Below are positions 27,660-35,534 of a stretch of DNA of 63,200 nt, piece after piece. Origin of the DNA: Acidimicrobiales bacterium (lineage in GTDB: Bacteria > Actinomycetota > Acidimicrobiia > Acidimicrobiales > RAAP-2); contig JADGOE010000010.1 of the NCBI GenBank assembly GCA_017883135.1, positions 1 through 63,200 of the forward strand, read 5' to 3'. The notes below the pieces were generated by a model. The model made no database searches. It was not told where the DNA came from and saw only the letters and a list, made by a program, of their open reading frames with translations. A program made the translations under genes and the position numbers. Every line of letters starts with the position of its first letter. Position 1 is the first letter of the stretch.

Positions 27660-27950
27660 TCAGGAAGCCCGGCGGCGAGCAGCGAGCCAGGCCTTGCGCA
27701 GTTTGCGACGCTCCTCTTCGGAGGTCCCGCCCCACACGCCCGACTCCTGATTGGTGGCAAGGGCGAAGTCGAGGCACGGCTCCTGTGCGTCGCATCCACG
27801 GCAGACCCGCTTGGCCGAGTCGATCTGATCGATGGCCGGACCGGTCGTCCCGATCGGGAAGAAGAGGTCGGGCTCAGTGCTCCGACACGCAGCAAGGTGC
27901 CGCCAGTCCCCATCGTCCCATTCAACCGTGCGGTTCCACATAAGGGCCAC
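27660..27950 (-). CDS. whiB1: WhiB-family Fe-S transcription factor, WhiB1-like
   Basis: A 96-residue WhiB protein with four cluster cysteines at 22, 50, 53 and 59 (AACRSTEPDLFFP, then VCRGCDAQEPCLDF), the turn GVWGGTSEEER and a basic tail KLRKAWLAARRR. The size and TNQESGVWGGTSEEERR region are WhiB1-like, and the convergent PdtaS-type kinase neighbour matches the mycobacterial whiB1 locus. GTG 27950 is chosen over ATG 27941 because GGAGG sits 8 nt upstream. By family it binds a 4Fe-4S cluster and the housekeeping sigma factor. A CRP-type palindrome lies 39 to 55 nt upstream of the start. Confidence 0.92.
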   Translation of the reverse strand: MALMWNRTVEWDDGDWRHLAACRSTEPDLFFPIGTTGPAIDQIDSAKRVCRGCDAQEPCLDFALATNQESGVWGGTSEEERRKLRKAWLAARRRAS

Positions 27951-27989
27951 GCTGATTTCCTCCGCTCCAGAGTCCCGAGAATCCCGATT

Positions 27990-28005
27990 TGTGATCTGTT
28001 TCACA
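27990..28005. promoter_or_regulatory. Perfect CRP/FNR-type palindrome upstream of whiB
   Basis: TGTGATCTGTTTCACA is an exact TGTGA-N6-TCACA site. It lies between whiB (minus strand) and the glycerophosphodiesterase gene (plus strand), so it could act on either. In M. tuberculosis the cAMP receptor protein controls whiB1 through such a site. No convincing -10 for whiB is identified next to it. Confidence 0.75.
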
Positions 28006-28158
28006 TAGCTCGGCGCCAAAGTGTCACCGGCTGTTCAGGTTTCGTTCACTAGAGTAATCACCGGCACCAACGCTTGCAAGCAGTTTTGGGGCCTTTTGCA
28101 CGACTTTTGCCACGCGATGCACCACCAGGGCGGCAGAACTCGGGAGGCACCGAACTCG
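28006..28158 (+). other. Leader or promoter region of the glycerophosphodiesterase gene
   Basis: Contains a -10-like TAGAGT at about 28052-28057 on the plus strand and relatively AT-rich sequence. The coding frame stays open from 28021, so a longer N-terminus starting at ATG 28117 or GTG 28021 cannot be excluded. Nothing else is recognised. Confidence 0.3.
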
Positions 28159-28860
28159 ATGGTTGGGATTGCCGTCCAGGCCCATCGTGGCTGTCCCGAC
28201 GCCGCCGGTGGGGTTCGCGAGAACACGCTCGAGGCGTTCCTGCGTGCCCGACAGCTCGGCGCCAGCGGTGTCGAACTCGATGTTCGGAGGACGGCGGACG
28301 GCGCGTTGGCCGTCCATCACAACCCGGTCGTTGCCGGCGTCGGGCCTGTCCACGAGCTGGCCGTCGGTGACCTCCCCGCATTCGTGCCCCTGTTGCCGTC
28401 CGCTCTGGAGGTGTGCGGGGGGATGATCGTCAACATCGAGATCAAGAACCTGCCGGGAGAGGCGGCGTTCGACCCCGAAGAGCGGACGGCGAGGGAGGTC
28501 GTGGATCTGGTGGTGGCCGTGGGGCGGACGTCGTCGGTGGTGATCTCTTCGTTCTGGCCCGAGACCCTCGAGTCGGTCCGTGGGGCACACGCCGAGCTTC
28601 CCACCGGCCTGCTGGTCGCGCCGTGGTTCGACCCGGCCCACATCGTGGCGGCTGCCACCAGCCGGGGATGCACCGCCCTCCACCCGCACGTGGACCTGGT
28701 GAATGCGGCACTGGTTGACGAGGCCCACCGCGCCGGGTTGGCGGTCGCCGCCTGGACGGTCAACGAGCAGCTCCAGATGGAGGCGGTGCAGCGGGCCGGC
28801 GTCGACACGGTCATCACCGACGACGTGGCACTGGCCCTGGAGATCCTCGGGTCGGTCTGA
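28159..28860 (+). CDS. Glycerophosphodiester phosphodiesterase family protein
   Basis: A 233-residue TIM-barrel enzyme that hydrolyses glycerophosphodiesters to glycerol-3-phosphate and an alcohol. Active-site motifs are VQAHRGCP, RENTLEAFLRA, VELDVRRTADG and AVHHNPV, with EIKN later, giving the HR, E-x-D and H-NP catalytic set. No signal peptide is visible with this start, so it is probably cytoplasmic. GGAGG lies upstream of ATG 28159. It is divergent from whiB across the CRP-type palindrome. Confidence 0.85.
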   Translation: MVGIAVQAHRGCPDAAGGVRENTLEAFLRARQLGASGVELDVRRTADGALAVHHNPVVAGVGPVHELAVGDLPAFVPLLPSALEVCGGMIVNIEIKNLPGEAAFDPEERTAREVVDLVVAVGRTSSVVISSFWPETLESVRGAHAELPTGLLVAPWFDPAHIVAAATSRGCTALHPHVDLVNAALVDEAHRAGLAVAAWTVNEQLQMEAVQRAGVDTVITDDVALALEILGSV

Positions 28861-28893
28861 CCGGGCGGGAGCGGGCTCGGTGCGGCCCGGTCA
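28858..28893 (+). terminator. Stem-loop overlapping the glycerophosphodiesterase stop
   Basis: TGACCGGGC and GCCCGGTCA form a perfect 9-bp stem with an 18-nt loop. The left arm contains the stop codon. No T-tract follows, as is common for high-GC actinobacterial hairpin terminators. Confidence 0.45.
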
Positions 28894-28974
28894 GACGGCG
28901 CACCACCGGGCGTCCTGACCTGGGATCACGGCCCGATTGGTCGAAGGGCCGGATTTCGTCAACAATGCACGCCC

Positions 28975-29754
28975 ATGAACGTCGTTGTCTGTGTGAAGCA
29001 GATCCCTGATCCGGCCGCGCCCCCGGCCCTCGATGCGGGGACGAAGAATCTCGTGCGAGCCGGAAAACTCATCCTCGATGATTCCGACGCCTACGGGGTG
29101 GAGATGGCCCTTCAGCTGGCCGATGCCGCAGGGGGGGGCGAGGTGACCCTGGTGTCGATGGCTCCCAACGGTGAGACCTCGGGCTTGCGCACCGCGCTGG
29201 CGATGGGAGCGGCCAGGGCCATCCTGGTGAGCGATGACCTGCTGGCCGGAACGGACGCCTTGGGAACGGCCAAGGTGCTGGCCGCCGCCATCAAGCGGGC
29301 CGAGCCGGACCTGATTCTGGCCGCCACCGAGTCCTCGGACGGGTACACCGGGACCACCCCGGTGCAGATCGCCGAACTGTTGGGCCTGCCCTCGGTGACC
29401 TTTGCCAAAAAGGTGGAGATCACCGGAACATCGGTGAAGGTGGAGCGCCAGACCGAGGCCGGCTACGACGAGGTGGAGAGCCCGTTGCCGGTGCTGGTGA
29501 CCGTGACCGCCGGTGTGGTGGAGCCCCGCTACCCGTCGTTCAAGGGGATCATGGCGGCCAAGTCGAAGCCGGTGGAGATCCTCACGGTGGCCGACCTCGG
29601 GCTCGATGCCGGCCAGGTCGGTTCCGCAGGGGCGCGCCAGCGGATCACGCAGGTAGCCGATGCCGAGGCACGCGCCGCCGGCGAGCTCGTCGTCGACGAG
29701 GGCGAGGGCCACCAGCGGGTCATCGAATTCCTCGAGCAACTGAAGGTCCTGTAG
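28975..29754 (+). CDS. etfB: Electron transfer flavoprotein beta subunit
   Basis: A 259-residue FixA/EtfB protein. It begins MNVVVCVKQIPDP, a family hallmark, and contains RTALAMGAARAILVSD, the AMP-binding ATESSDGYTGTTPVQIAELL loop and LPVLVTVTAGVVEPRYPSF. With EtfA it forms a soluble FAD/AMP heterodimer that passes electrons from acyl-CoA dehydrogenases to the quinone pool. etfA follows after 25 nt. The enoyl-CoA hydratase elsewhere in the window belongs to the same beta-oxidation metabolism. Confidence 0.95.
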   Translation: MNVVVCVKQIPDPAAPPALDAGTKNLVRAGKLILDDSDAYGVEMALQLADAAGGGEVTLVSMAPNGETSGLRTALAMGAARAILVSDDLLAGTDALGTAKVLAAAIKRAEPDLILAATESSDGYTGTTPVQIAELLGLPSVTFAKKVEITGTSVKVERQTEAGYDEVESPLPVLVTVTAGVVEPRYPSFKGIMAAKSKPVEILTVADLGLDAGQVGSAGARQRITQVADAEARAAGELVVDEGEGHQRVIEFLEQLKVL

Positions 29755-29779
29755 GGATCGGGTAGGAGAACAAGCACAT

Positions 29780-30751
29780 ATGTCTGTCGACAAGATCTGG
29801 GTCCTCGCCGAAGTTGCGGATGGGGCGCCCATCACCACCACCCTCGAATTGATCACCCAGGCCAGGCAGCTGGCCGGGACGGTCGAGGCCGTTGCCTGGG
29901 GGGAGGCCACCGAATCGGTGGCTGCTACCCTCGGCGAGTACGGCGTCACGACGGTGCACGATGTCGGCGATCTCGGCGGGGCCCTGCCGGGTGTGCCGAT
30001 CGCCTCCGCCATAGCGGCGGCGGTGTCGGCCGGAAACGGTCCCGATGCCATCCTCCTCCCCGCCACCTATGACGGACGTGATGTCGCAGGTCGCCTGTCG
30101 GCCAAGCTCGACCGGCCGGTGCTGACCAACGTGGTCGGTCTCACGGCGGATGACGGGGGGCTGGTCACCCAGCACGCCATCTTCGGGGGCAGCCAGGTCC
30201 TGTCGGCCCGGTTCACCGCCGAAGGCCCGGGGATCTACCTGATCAGGGCCAAGTCCTTTGCCGCCGAACCGTCCGGCGGAGCACCCGCCTCGGTGGTGGC
30301 GGCTCCGGCACCGGACTCCGGGGCCACCAATGCGGCACGGATCATCGCCCGCCATGTCGAGGAGCGCACCGGGCCCAAGTTGGACGAGGCCGCTGTGGTG
30401 GTGTCCGGCGGGCGTGGCCTCGGCGAAAAGGACCAGTACGCGCTGATCGAGGAGCTGGCATCTCTGCTCAAGGGTGCCGCCGGTGCCAGCCGGGCCATCG
30501 TCGATGCCGGCTGGGTCCCCTACTCCCACCAGGTCGGGCAGACCGGTAAGACGGTGAAGCCCACCGTCTACCTGGCGTGCGGGATCTCCGGTGCCACCCA
30601 GCACCTGGTCGGCATGAAGAACTCGAAGAACATCGTGGCGATCAACAAGGACGCGGATGCCCCGATCTTCTCCGTGGCCGACCTCGGCATCGTGGGCGAC
30701 GTCCACAAGGTGCTGCCCAAGCTGATCGAGGCGCTCAAGGCAAAGGGCTGA
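29780..30751 (+). CDS. etfA: Electron transfer flavoprotein alpha subunit
   Basis: A 323-residue FixB/EtfA protein. The C-terminal FAD domain shows [46 protein letters not shown] and [16 protein letters not shown], with [11 protein letters not shown] and [14 protein letters not shown] at the end. These are the FAD-binding signatures. AGGAG lies upstream of ATG. It forms a complex with EtfB encoded immediately upstream. Confidence 0.95.
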   Translation: MSVDKIWVLAEVADGAPITTTLELITQARQLAGTVEAVAWGEATESVAATLGEYGVTTVHDVGDLGGALPGVPIASAIAAAVSAGNGPDAILLPATYDGRDVAGRLSAKLDRPVLTNVVGLTADDGGLVTQHAIFGGSQVLSARFTAEGPGIYLIRAKSFAAEPSGGAPASVVAAPAPDSGATNAARIIARHVEERTGPKLDEAAVVVSGGRGLGEKDQYALIEELASLLKGAAGASRAIVDAGWVPYSHQVGQTGKTVKPTVYLACGISGATQHLVGMKNSKNIVAINKDADAPIFSVADLGIVGDVHKVLPKLIEALKAKG

Positions 30752-30753
30752 GT

Positions 30754-30769
30754 CGGGGCGACCGTCCCG
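30754..30769 (+). terminator. Stem-loop after etfA
   Basis: CGGGGC-GACC-GTCCCG folds into a 6-bp stem (one G-T pair) 2 nt after the etfA stop, with no T-tract. Weak terminator candidate. Confidence 0.35.
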
Positions 30770-30923
30770 GATGACCACCGGGCCATCGCGCTTGCGTGTG
30801 GACCTCGCGAGCGTCGTGGACCGTCAGGTGATCACAGGCAATTCACAGGTGACCGGGTAGTGTCCGGACGGCGGCCGCACCGGTGCGGCAGCCAGCGTCC
30901 AATCCTGCTCGATCGACGGTTAC

Positions 30924-32345
30924 GTGCTCTTCCCCACCACCGACTTCGCCATCTTCTTCGCCGTGGTCTACACGGTGCAGTGGCTGCTCAATCCCTACGC
31001 GGGGCCATGGAAGGCGTTCATCGTCCTGGCCAGCTACTTCTTCTACGCCTGGTGGGATTGGCGGTTCGTCTTCCTGCTGGCCGCGTCGACAGGCATCGCC
31101 CATCTCGGCGGGCGGCTGATCCACCCCGCCTCGGGTCTTCGCCGCCGTGCGACGCTGTGGGCGACCCTGGCCCTGCTGATCGGCCTGTTGGCCTGGTTCA
31201 AGTACTTCGGGTTCGTCGCCCTCAACCTCGACAATGCGCTGCACTTCTTTGGCCTCGGCCGACCGCTCCCCCTGGTGTCGGTCACCCTTCCGGTGGGCAT
31301 CTCCTTCTTCACCTTCATGGCCATCAGCTACGTGGTCGACATCCATCGGGGGGTGTTGAAGCCGGCCCGGGGGATCGACATCGTCGTGTACCTCTCGTTC
31401 TTCCCCCACCTGGTGGCCGGGCCCATCGTGCGTGGCACCGAGCTGCTCCCCCAGATCCGCCGCCAGCGGGACCCCCACGACGTCCGCTACGTGGAGGCGT
31501 GCTGGCTGATCGCGGCCGGACTGGCGAAGAAGGTGGTCCTCTCCTCCTATCTGGCGGCCCACGTGGTCGACCCGGTGTTCGCCGACCCGCGGCAGCACTC
31601 CGCCCTGGAAGTCCTCTTCGCCGTCTACGGCTACGCCGTGCAGATCTATGCCGACTTCAGCGGGTACACCGATATCGCCATCGGCATCGCCTTGTTGCTC
31701 GGGTTCCGGTTCCCCCAGAACTTCAGGCGCCCCTACACGGCCATCTCCCTCCAGGACTTCTGGCGTCGCTGGCACATCACCCTGTCGTTCTGGCTGCGGG
31801 ACTACCTCTACATCCCGCTGGGTGGCAATCGGGGGGGTGAGTGGAGGGTCTCGGTGAACATCATCGTCACCATGCTGATCGGCGGCCTTTGGCACGGCGC
31901 CGGGTGGACGTTCGTGGCCTGGGGCCTGTACCACGGGGTCGGCCAGACCATCGGTCGGTGGCGGCGTCGCAAACGGGCGGAGCAGGGTCTCTCCCTCGAC
32001 CCGGTGGGCCGGGGTCGGGTGGCCCTGGCCCGATTCGTGACCTTCCAGGTGGTCTGCCTCGGATGGTTGCTTTTCCGCTCCGACTCGATGGGGACGGTCT
32101 GGGCCATGCTCATCCGGTTGCTCGTCGGCTGGGGATCCTCGCCGCTGGTCACCCCGCTCGCAGTCGTGGCCATCGCCTCCGGTATCGCCAGCCAGTACCT
32201 GCCCGACGAGTGGCTCGCCCGGGTGCTCGAGGGCTTCGCAGCACGCCGCCCGGTGGTGCAGGGGGGCATACTGGGAGTGGTGCTGCTGGCGATCACCACC
32301 TTGGGCCCACAAGGCGTCGCGCCCTTCATCTACTACCGGTTCTAG
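30924..32345 (+). CDS. MBOAT-family O-acyltransferase (AlgI/PatA-like)
   Basis: A 473-residue membrane protein with about 11 hydrophobic segments. MBOAT motifs are evident: LPVGISFFTFMAISYVVD, FPHLVAGPIVR, IYADFSGYTDIAIGIA, FWRRWHITLSFWLRDYLYIPLGG and the catalytic histidine in IGGLWHGAGWTF. Such proteins move acyl groups across the membrane for O-acetylation of exported polysaccharides. The SGNH protein encoded 2 nt downstream is the expected periplasmic partner, as AlgX or PatB are to AlgI or PatA. GTG 30924 gives the usual N-terminus LFPTTDFAIFF. Confidence 0.92.
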   Translation: MLFPTTDFAIFFAVVYTVQWLLNPYAGPWKAFIVLASYFFYAWWDWRFVFLLAASTGIAHLGGRLIHPASGLRRRATLWATLALLIGLLAWFKYFGFVALNLDNALHFFGLGRPLPLVSVTLPVGISFFTFMAISYVVDIHRGVLKPARGIDIVVYLSFFPHLVAGPIVRGTELLPQIRRQRDPHDVRYVEACWLIAAGLAKKVVLSSYLAAHVVDPVFADPRQHSALEVLFAVYGYAVQIYADFSGYTDIAIGIALLLGFRFPQNFRRPYTAISLQDFWRRWHITLSFWLRDYLYIPLGGNRGGEWRVSVNIIVTMLIGGLWHGAGWTFVAWGLYHGVGQTIGRWRRRKRAEQGLSLDPVGRGRVALARFVTFQVVCLGWLLFRSDSMGTVWAMLIRLLVGWGSSPLVTPLAVVAIASGIASQYLPDEWLARVLEGFAARRPVVQGGILGVVLLAITTLGPQGVAPFIYYRF

Positions 32346-32347
32346 GC

Positions 32348-33577
32348 ATGAGAACTCCCCGTCCCTCCCCGCTCCCGCCGAACGGCGGTCCGACGCCGGA
32401 GGTGGACGCCGACGCCGACGCCGGGGCACCGGCCGTGGTCGTGGCGGGGAGCGAGGAACCTGGCGGCCCGAGCTCGGACGAGGGAGCCGGGCCCGGTGGG
32501 CACGACCACGGCGATCCAGCCGACCATGCCCGGCTGCGGTCGGCGAACCGCCCAGGGGTCCCCTGGACCCGGATGCTCTTCATCGGAGCCGTGTGCTTCG
32601 CCGTCTGGCTGCTGCTGGACGCGCCCAGCCTCCAGCATTCAGCCACCGTGTCGCCGGTGGGGTCCCGCAGGACGGTGGCGCTGGACGTCGTGGGTCCGAT
32701 CGCCGCACTCAGCCGCACCGTGGGCGTCTCCCACGTGGTGGGGTGGACCGACCAGGCGTTGGGCCGCCCCCCCGGAGGTGGCCCGTCCTTGGCGTTGGCC
32801 GTCCCCGGCCGTGCACACAGGTTGCCCCACCCACCGGCCCCGGTGCCCTCACCGGCCGGCCCTGGTGCGGCCACCGGCCCGACGAGTACCACGACCACCA
32901 CCTTTCCCGTGCTCGATCAGCATCCGAGCGGGGCTGACCCCCTGCGAGTGCTGGTGGTCGGTGACTCCATCGGCATCGACCTCGGGCAGCCCCTGGTCAA
33001 CGACCTGGCCGCCACCGGCGTCGTCGCCCCCGTGCTCGACGGCCGGGTGGACACCGGGCTGTCGCGCCCCGACTACTTCGACTGGCCGGCGGAGCTCCGG
33101 GTGGACATGGCCAACGACCGACCCCAACTGGTGGTGGTGATGATGGGGGCCAACGACCCCCAGAGCCTGGTCGACGGGGCGGCCACCACTCCTTACGGCA
33201 CGCCCGAGTGGAACGCCGCCTACGGCCAGCGGATCGGTGCCTTCGTCGACGAGGCCAACGCCGCCGGGGCCTATGTGCTGTGGGTGGGCATGCCACCCAT
33301 GTCGGGCTCCGAGCTCGACGGCAAGATGCAGGTGCTCAACTCGGTGGCGCAGTCCGAGGTCGCCGCCCGCCCGGCGGGGGCCACGTACCTCTCGTCGACC
33401 GCCGTGCTGGGAGACGGCCAGGGCAACTACACCGCCTACCTGCCGAACGCCTCGGGGGCGGAGGTCAACATCCGGACCCCTGACGGTATTCACCTTGCCC
33501 CGGGCGGTGGGGAGCGCCTCTCCCAGGCGGTACTGGCAGCGATGCACTCGACGCTTCACATCGACCTGACCGGTTGA
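32348..33577 (+). CDS. Membrane-anchored SGNH/GDSL hydrolase-like protein (DUF459 type)
   Basis: A 409-residue protein: an Asp/Ala/Gly/Pro-rich cytoplasmic N-terminus of about 75 residues, one membrane helix (MLFIGAVCFAVWLLLDAP), a Pro/Thr linker and an SGNH domain from about residue 195. Block I is LVVGDSIGIDLG with the catalytic serine, the oxyanion asparagine is in MMGANDPQSL, and the C-terminal DGIHLAPGG supplies Asp and His. It probably completes O-acetyl transfer to polysaccharide with the upstream MBOAT protein, or removes acetyl groups. The N-terminus carries the hexamer repeat coding DADADA. Confidence 0.85.
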   Translation: MRTPRPSPLPPNGGPTPEVDADADAGAPAVVVAGSEEPGGPSSDEGAGPGGHDHGDPADHARLRSANRPGVPWTRMLFIGAVCFAVWLLLDAPSLQHSATVSPVGSRRTVALDVVGPIAALSRTVGVSHVVGWTDQALGRPPGGGPSLALAVPGRAHRLPHPPAPVPSPAGPGAATGPTSTTTTTFPVLDQHPSGADPLRVLVVGDSIGIDLGQPLVNDLAATGVVAPVLDGRVDTGLSRPDYFDWPAELRVDMANDRPQLVVVMMGANDPQSLVDGAATTPYGTPEWNAAYGQRIGAFVDEANAAGAYVLWVGMPPMSGSELDGKMQVLNSVAQSEVAARPAGATYLSSTAVLGDGQGNYTAYLPNASGAEVNIRTPDGIHLAPGGGERLSQAVLAAMHSTLHIDLTG

Positions 33578-33587
33578 TGAACCCCGG

Positions 33588-34322
33588 TCACACCAGGGGC
33601 CACGGATAGGGAGGCCGGTCCCCGGCCGGCTCGGGGAAGGTCCCCGCGCCGAGCAACGCGGCGATCCGCTGTCGGACCGCCTCTTGCTCGACCTCGGACA
33701 GCAGCCCGTCCAGCAGGTCGGGGAAGTCCGACCGAAGTCGCGCCAGATCGGCAAGGACTTCGGTGGGCACCTGCTCGCCGGCGAAGTCCCAGATCACGGT
33801 CCGCAGTTTGTGCTCGCGGTGGAAGCACAGGCCGTGGTCGATGCCCCACAGCCGATCGTCGTTCCCGACCAGCACGTGGCCGCTCTTGCGGTCGGCGTTG
33901 TTGGCGATGACGTCGAACGCGCAGATGGTGCGCAGCTCGACCCCGCGGCTCCCTTCGTCGTAGAGGGTGAAGTAGTGCTGTCCGTAGTCGACCTCGATGA
34001 ACAGCTGCAGGGAGCCGGGTCCGAAGGGACCATCCTCGCGTTCCACGGTCGGGGGGACGATTCCCCACCCGAGGGCCTCGGAGAGTACGTAGGCGGCCAC
34101 TTCGCGCCGGTAGAGGCCGTCGGGGAAGTCCCACAGCGACTGCTCGCCGCCGGCCGGCTTGTACACGGCGTGGAGCCGGTCGTCGCGGTCAGCCCCGAAG
34201 CTCACCAGAAACGTCAGGTTCGAGCTCCAGGGGAGACGGCCCTCGACGGTGAGATCGCTGGTCAGAAGCAGTTCGATCGCCGTCTCGAGATCGGGACCGG
34301 CGTCGGGGCTCCAGCCGGTCAC
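33588..34322 (-). CDS. SCO1664-family protein with a kinase-like fold
   Basis: A 244-residue member of a conserved actinobacterial family of unknown function with remote similarity to PI3/PI4-kinase folds: VYKPAGGEQSLWDFP (lysine), FDVIANNADRKSGHVLV (catalytic-loop-like HxxD..N replaced by NNADRKSGH) and LWGIDHGLCFH (metal-site Asp). GTG 34322 overlaps the DUF3090 stop by GTGA and is preferred over ATG 34358. In mycobacteria and Streptomyces the same three-gene set (phosphatase, DUF3090, this family) is conserved. Confidence 0.85.
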   Translation of the reverse strand: MTGWSPDAGPDLETAIELLLTSDLTVEGRLPWSSNLTFLVSFGADRDDRLHAVYKPAGGEQSLWDFPDGLYRREVAAYVLSEALGWGIVPPTVEREDGPFGPGSLQLFIEVDYGQHYFTLYDEGSRGVELRTICAFDVIANNADRKSGHVLVGNDDRLWGIDHGLCFHREHKLRTVIWDFAGEQVPTEVLADLARLRSDFPDLLDGLLSEVEQEAVRQRIAALLGAGTFPEPAGDRPPYPWPLV

Positions 34323-34813
34323 ACCGCCGGGGGACGGTGGCCGTTGGTCCGCGGGCATTCGTGTCCGGACGGGTCGAGGGGTGACCCGCACAAGGGGCAG
34401 GGAGGCCGACCCGACTCGACCAGCTTGGTGGCCTGGATGGCAAAGCCGGCGGCCTGCTCGCGGGTGATCGACAGGCGGGCGATGGCGCCCGTCTCGTCCT
34501 CGGGGACGAGCTCCTCGATCACCAGGACGATCCGGTCGTCCGTCTCGTCGTAGGACACGCCGATGGTCCCGACCGCCCAGACCGGATCGGCCGGCTCCTC
34601 GAGAGGGAGCTCCTCTGGCAGGTGCCCCGGACGCTCCGCGTCCTTGACGATCCGCGCCAGGTAGTCGGCCACCACTGCCACCTGCTGCTTCTCGATCTTG
34701 AGGGTGAGCAGCACCGGCCCCTGGCGGCACTGGAGCAGGAACAGCCGGCCGCCGACCGGACCGACCGTGCCCACGGTCAGGCGCTCCGCGGAGAGGTCGT
34801 AGCCCTCGCTCAT
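34319..34813 (-). CDS. DUF3090 family protein
   Basis: A 164-residue actinobacterial protein of unknown function. It has the family pattern of an early FLLQCRQGPVLLTLKIEKQQV, a middle WAVGTIGVSYDETDDRIVLV and a C-terminal metal-binding-like CPLCGSPLDPSGHECPR with three cysteines and a histidine. It is coupled at both ends: ATGA overlap with the phosphatase upstream and GTGA overlap with the SCO1664-like gene downstream. Confidence 0.87.
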   Translation of the reverse strand: MSEGYDLSAERLTVGTVGPVGGRLFLLQCRQGPVLLTLKIEKQQVAVVADYLARIVKDAERPGHLPEELPLEEPADPVWAVGTIGVSYDETDDRIVLVIEELVPEDETGAIARLSITREQAAGFAIQATKLVESGRPPCPLCGSPLDPSGHECPRTNGHRPPAV

Positions 34814-35472
34814 GAGATGGCCAGCTCGGTCAGCGAGCCGGTGGAGTTGACGGCGAGGACATGTGGCCCGGCCTCGGTGTAGGCCAGGGCCGACACCGAG
34901 CACGGGGAGACGACCAGGCGCTGGAACAGGTCGAGCGGGGTCCCGGCCGCCGCGGCCACCGCTGCTTTGATCGGATCGGCGTGGGACACGGCCACGACGG
35001 TCTCGCCCGGGTGGAGCCCGACCAACCTGGCGACGGCTGACGCCATCCGGGCCTGCATCTCGAGGAAGGACTCCCCTCCGGGGAACCGGAACCCGCTCGG
35101 CGATCGCTGGACCTGGGCCCACGCAGGCATCTTGGCCAGCGCCTTCAGCTCCGACCCGGTCCACTCGCCGAAGTCGCACTCGAGGAGGCCCCGGTCCGAT
35201 CGGACCCGGAGGCCGAGGCGCCTGGCGATCGGCCGGGCCGTCTCGGTGGTCCGTTCCAGCGGCGAGGCGTAGATGGCGACTGGTGCCTGCCGGCCGGATT
35301 CCGCCAGGGCACCGATCCGCGCGGCAGCGGCCTCGGCCTGTGCCAGGCCCTCGTCGGACAGGTGGAGTCCGGGGGCGCGGCCAGGGAGCACCGTTCCGGT
35401 GGTCGGTGTCCGGCCGTGGCGGACCAGGAGGATCACGGTGGGTCGGCTGGGGGTGTTCCGTCGGCTGGCCAC
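34810..35472 (-). CDS. Histidine phosphatase (phosphoglycerate-mutase-like) superfamily protein
   Basis: A 220-residue branch-1 histidine phosphatase. LLVRHGRTPTT holds the phospho-accepting histidine, YASPLERTTETARPIA the second arginine, LLECDFGEWTG the family acid region, and AVSHADPIKAAV the second catalytic histidine. It is first in the three-gene operon with DUF3090 and the SCO1664-like gene; the M. tuberculosis counterpart is probably the Rv2135c type. GTG 35472 is supported by a -10 box 8 nt upstream. Confidence 0.87.
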   Translation of the reverse strand: MASRRNTPSRPTVILLVRHGRTPTTGTVLPGRAPGLHLSDEGLAQAEAAAARIGALAESGRQAPVAIYASPLERTTETARPIARRLGLRVRSDRGLLECDFGEWTGSELKALAKMPAWAQVQRSPSGFRFPGGESFLEMQARMASAVARLVGLHPGETVVAVSHADPIKAAVAAAAGTPLDLFQRLVVSPCSVSALAYTEAGPHVLAVNSTGSLTELAIS

Positions 35473-35480
35473 GCCAGTTC

Positions 35481-35486
35481 ACCGTA
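35481..35486 (-). promoter_or_regulatory. -10 box TACGGT for the phosphatase-DUF3090-SCO1664 operon
   Basis: Minus-strand TACGGT, 8 nt, then GTG 35472. Confidence 0.45.
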
Positions 35487-35534
35487 CTCCGTCCCCTGGA
35501 CCGGCTCCGACCCGCCGGACGGCCCTGGCAACGG

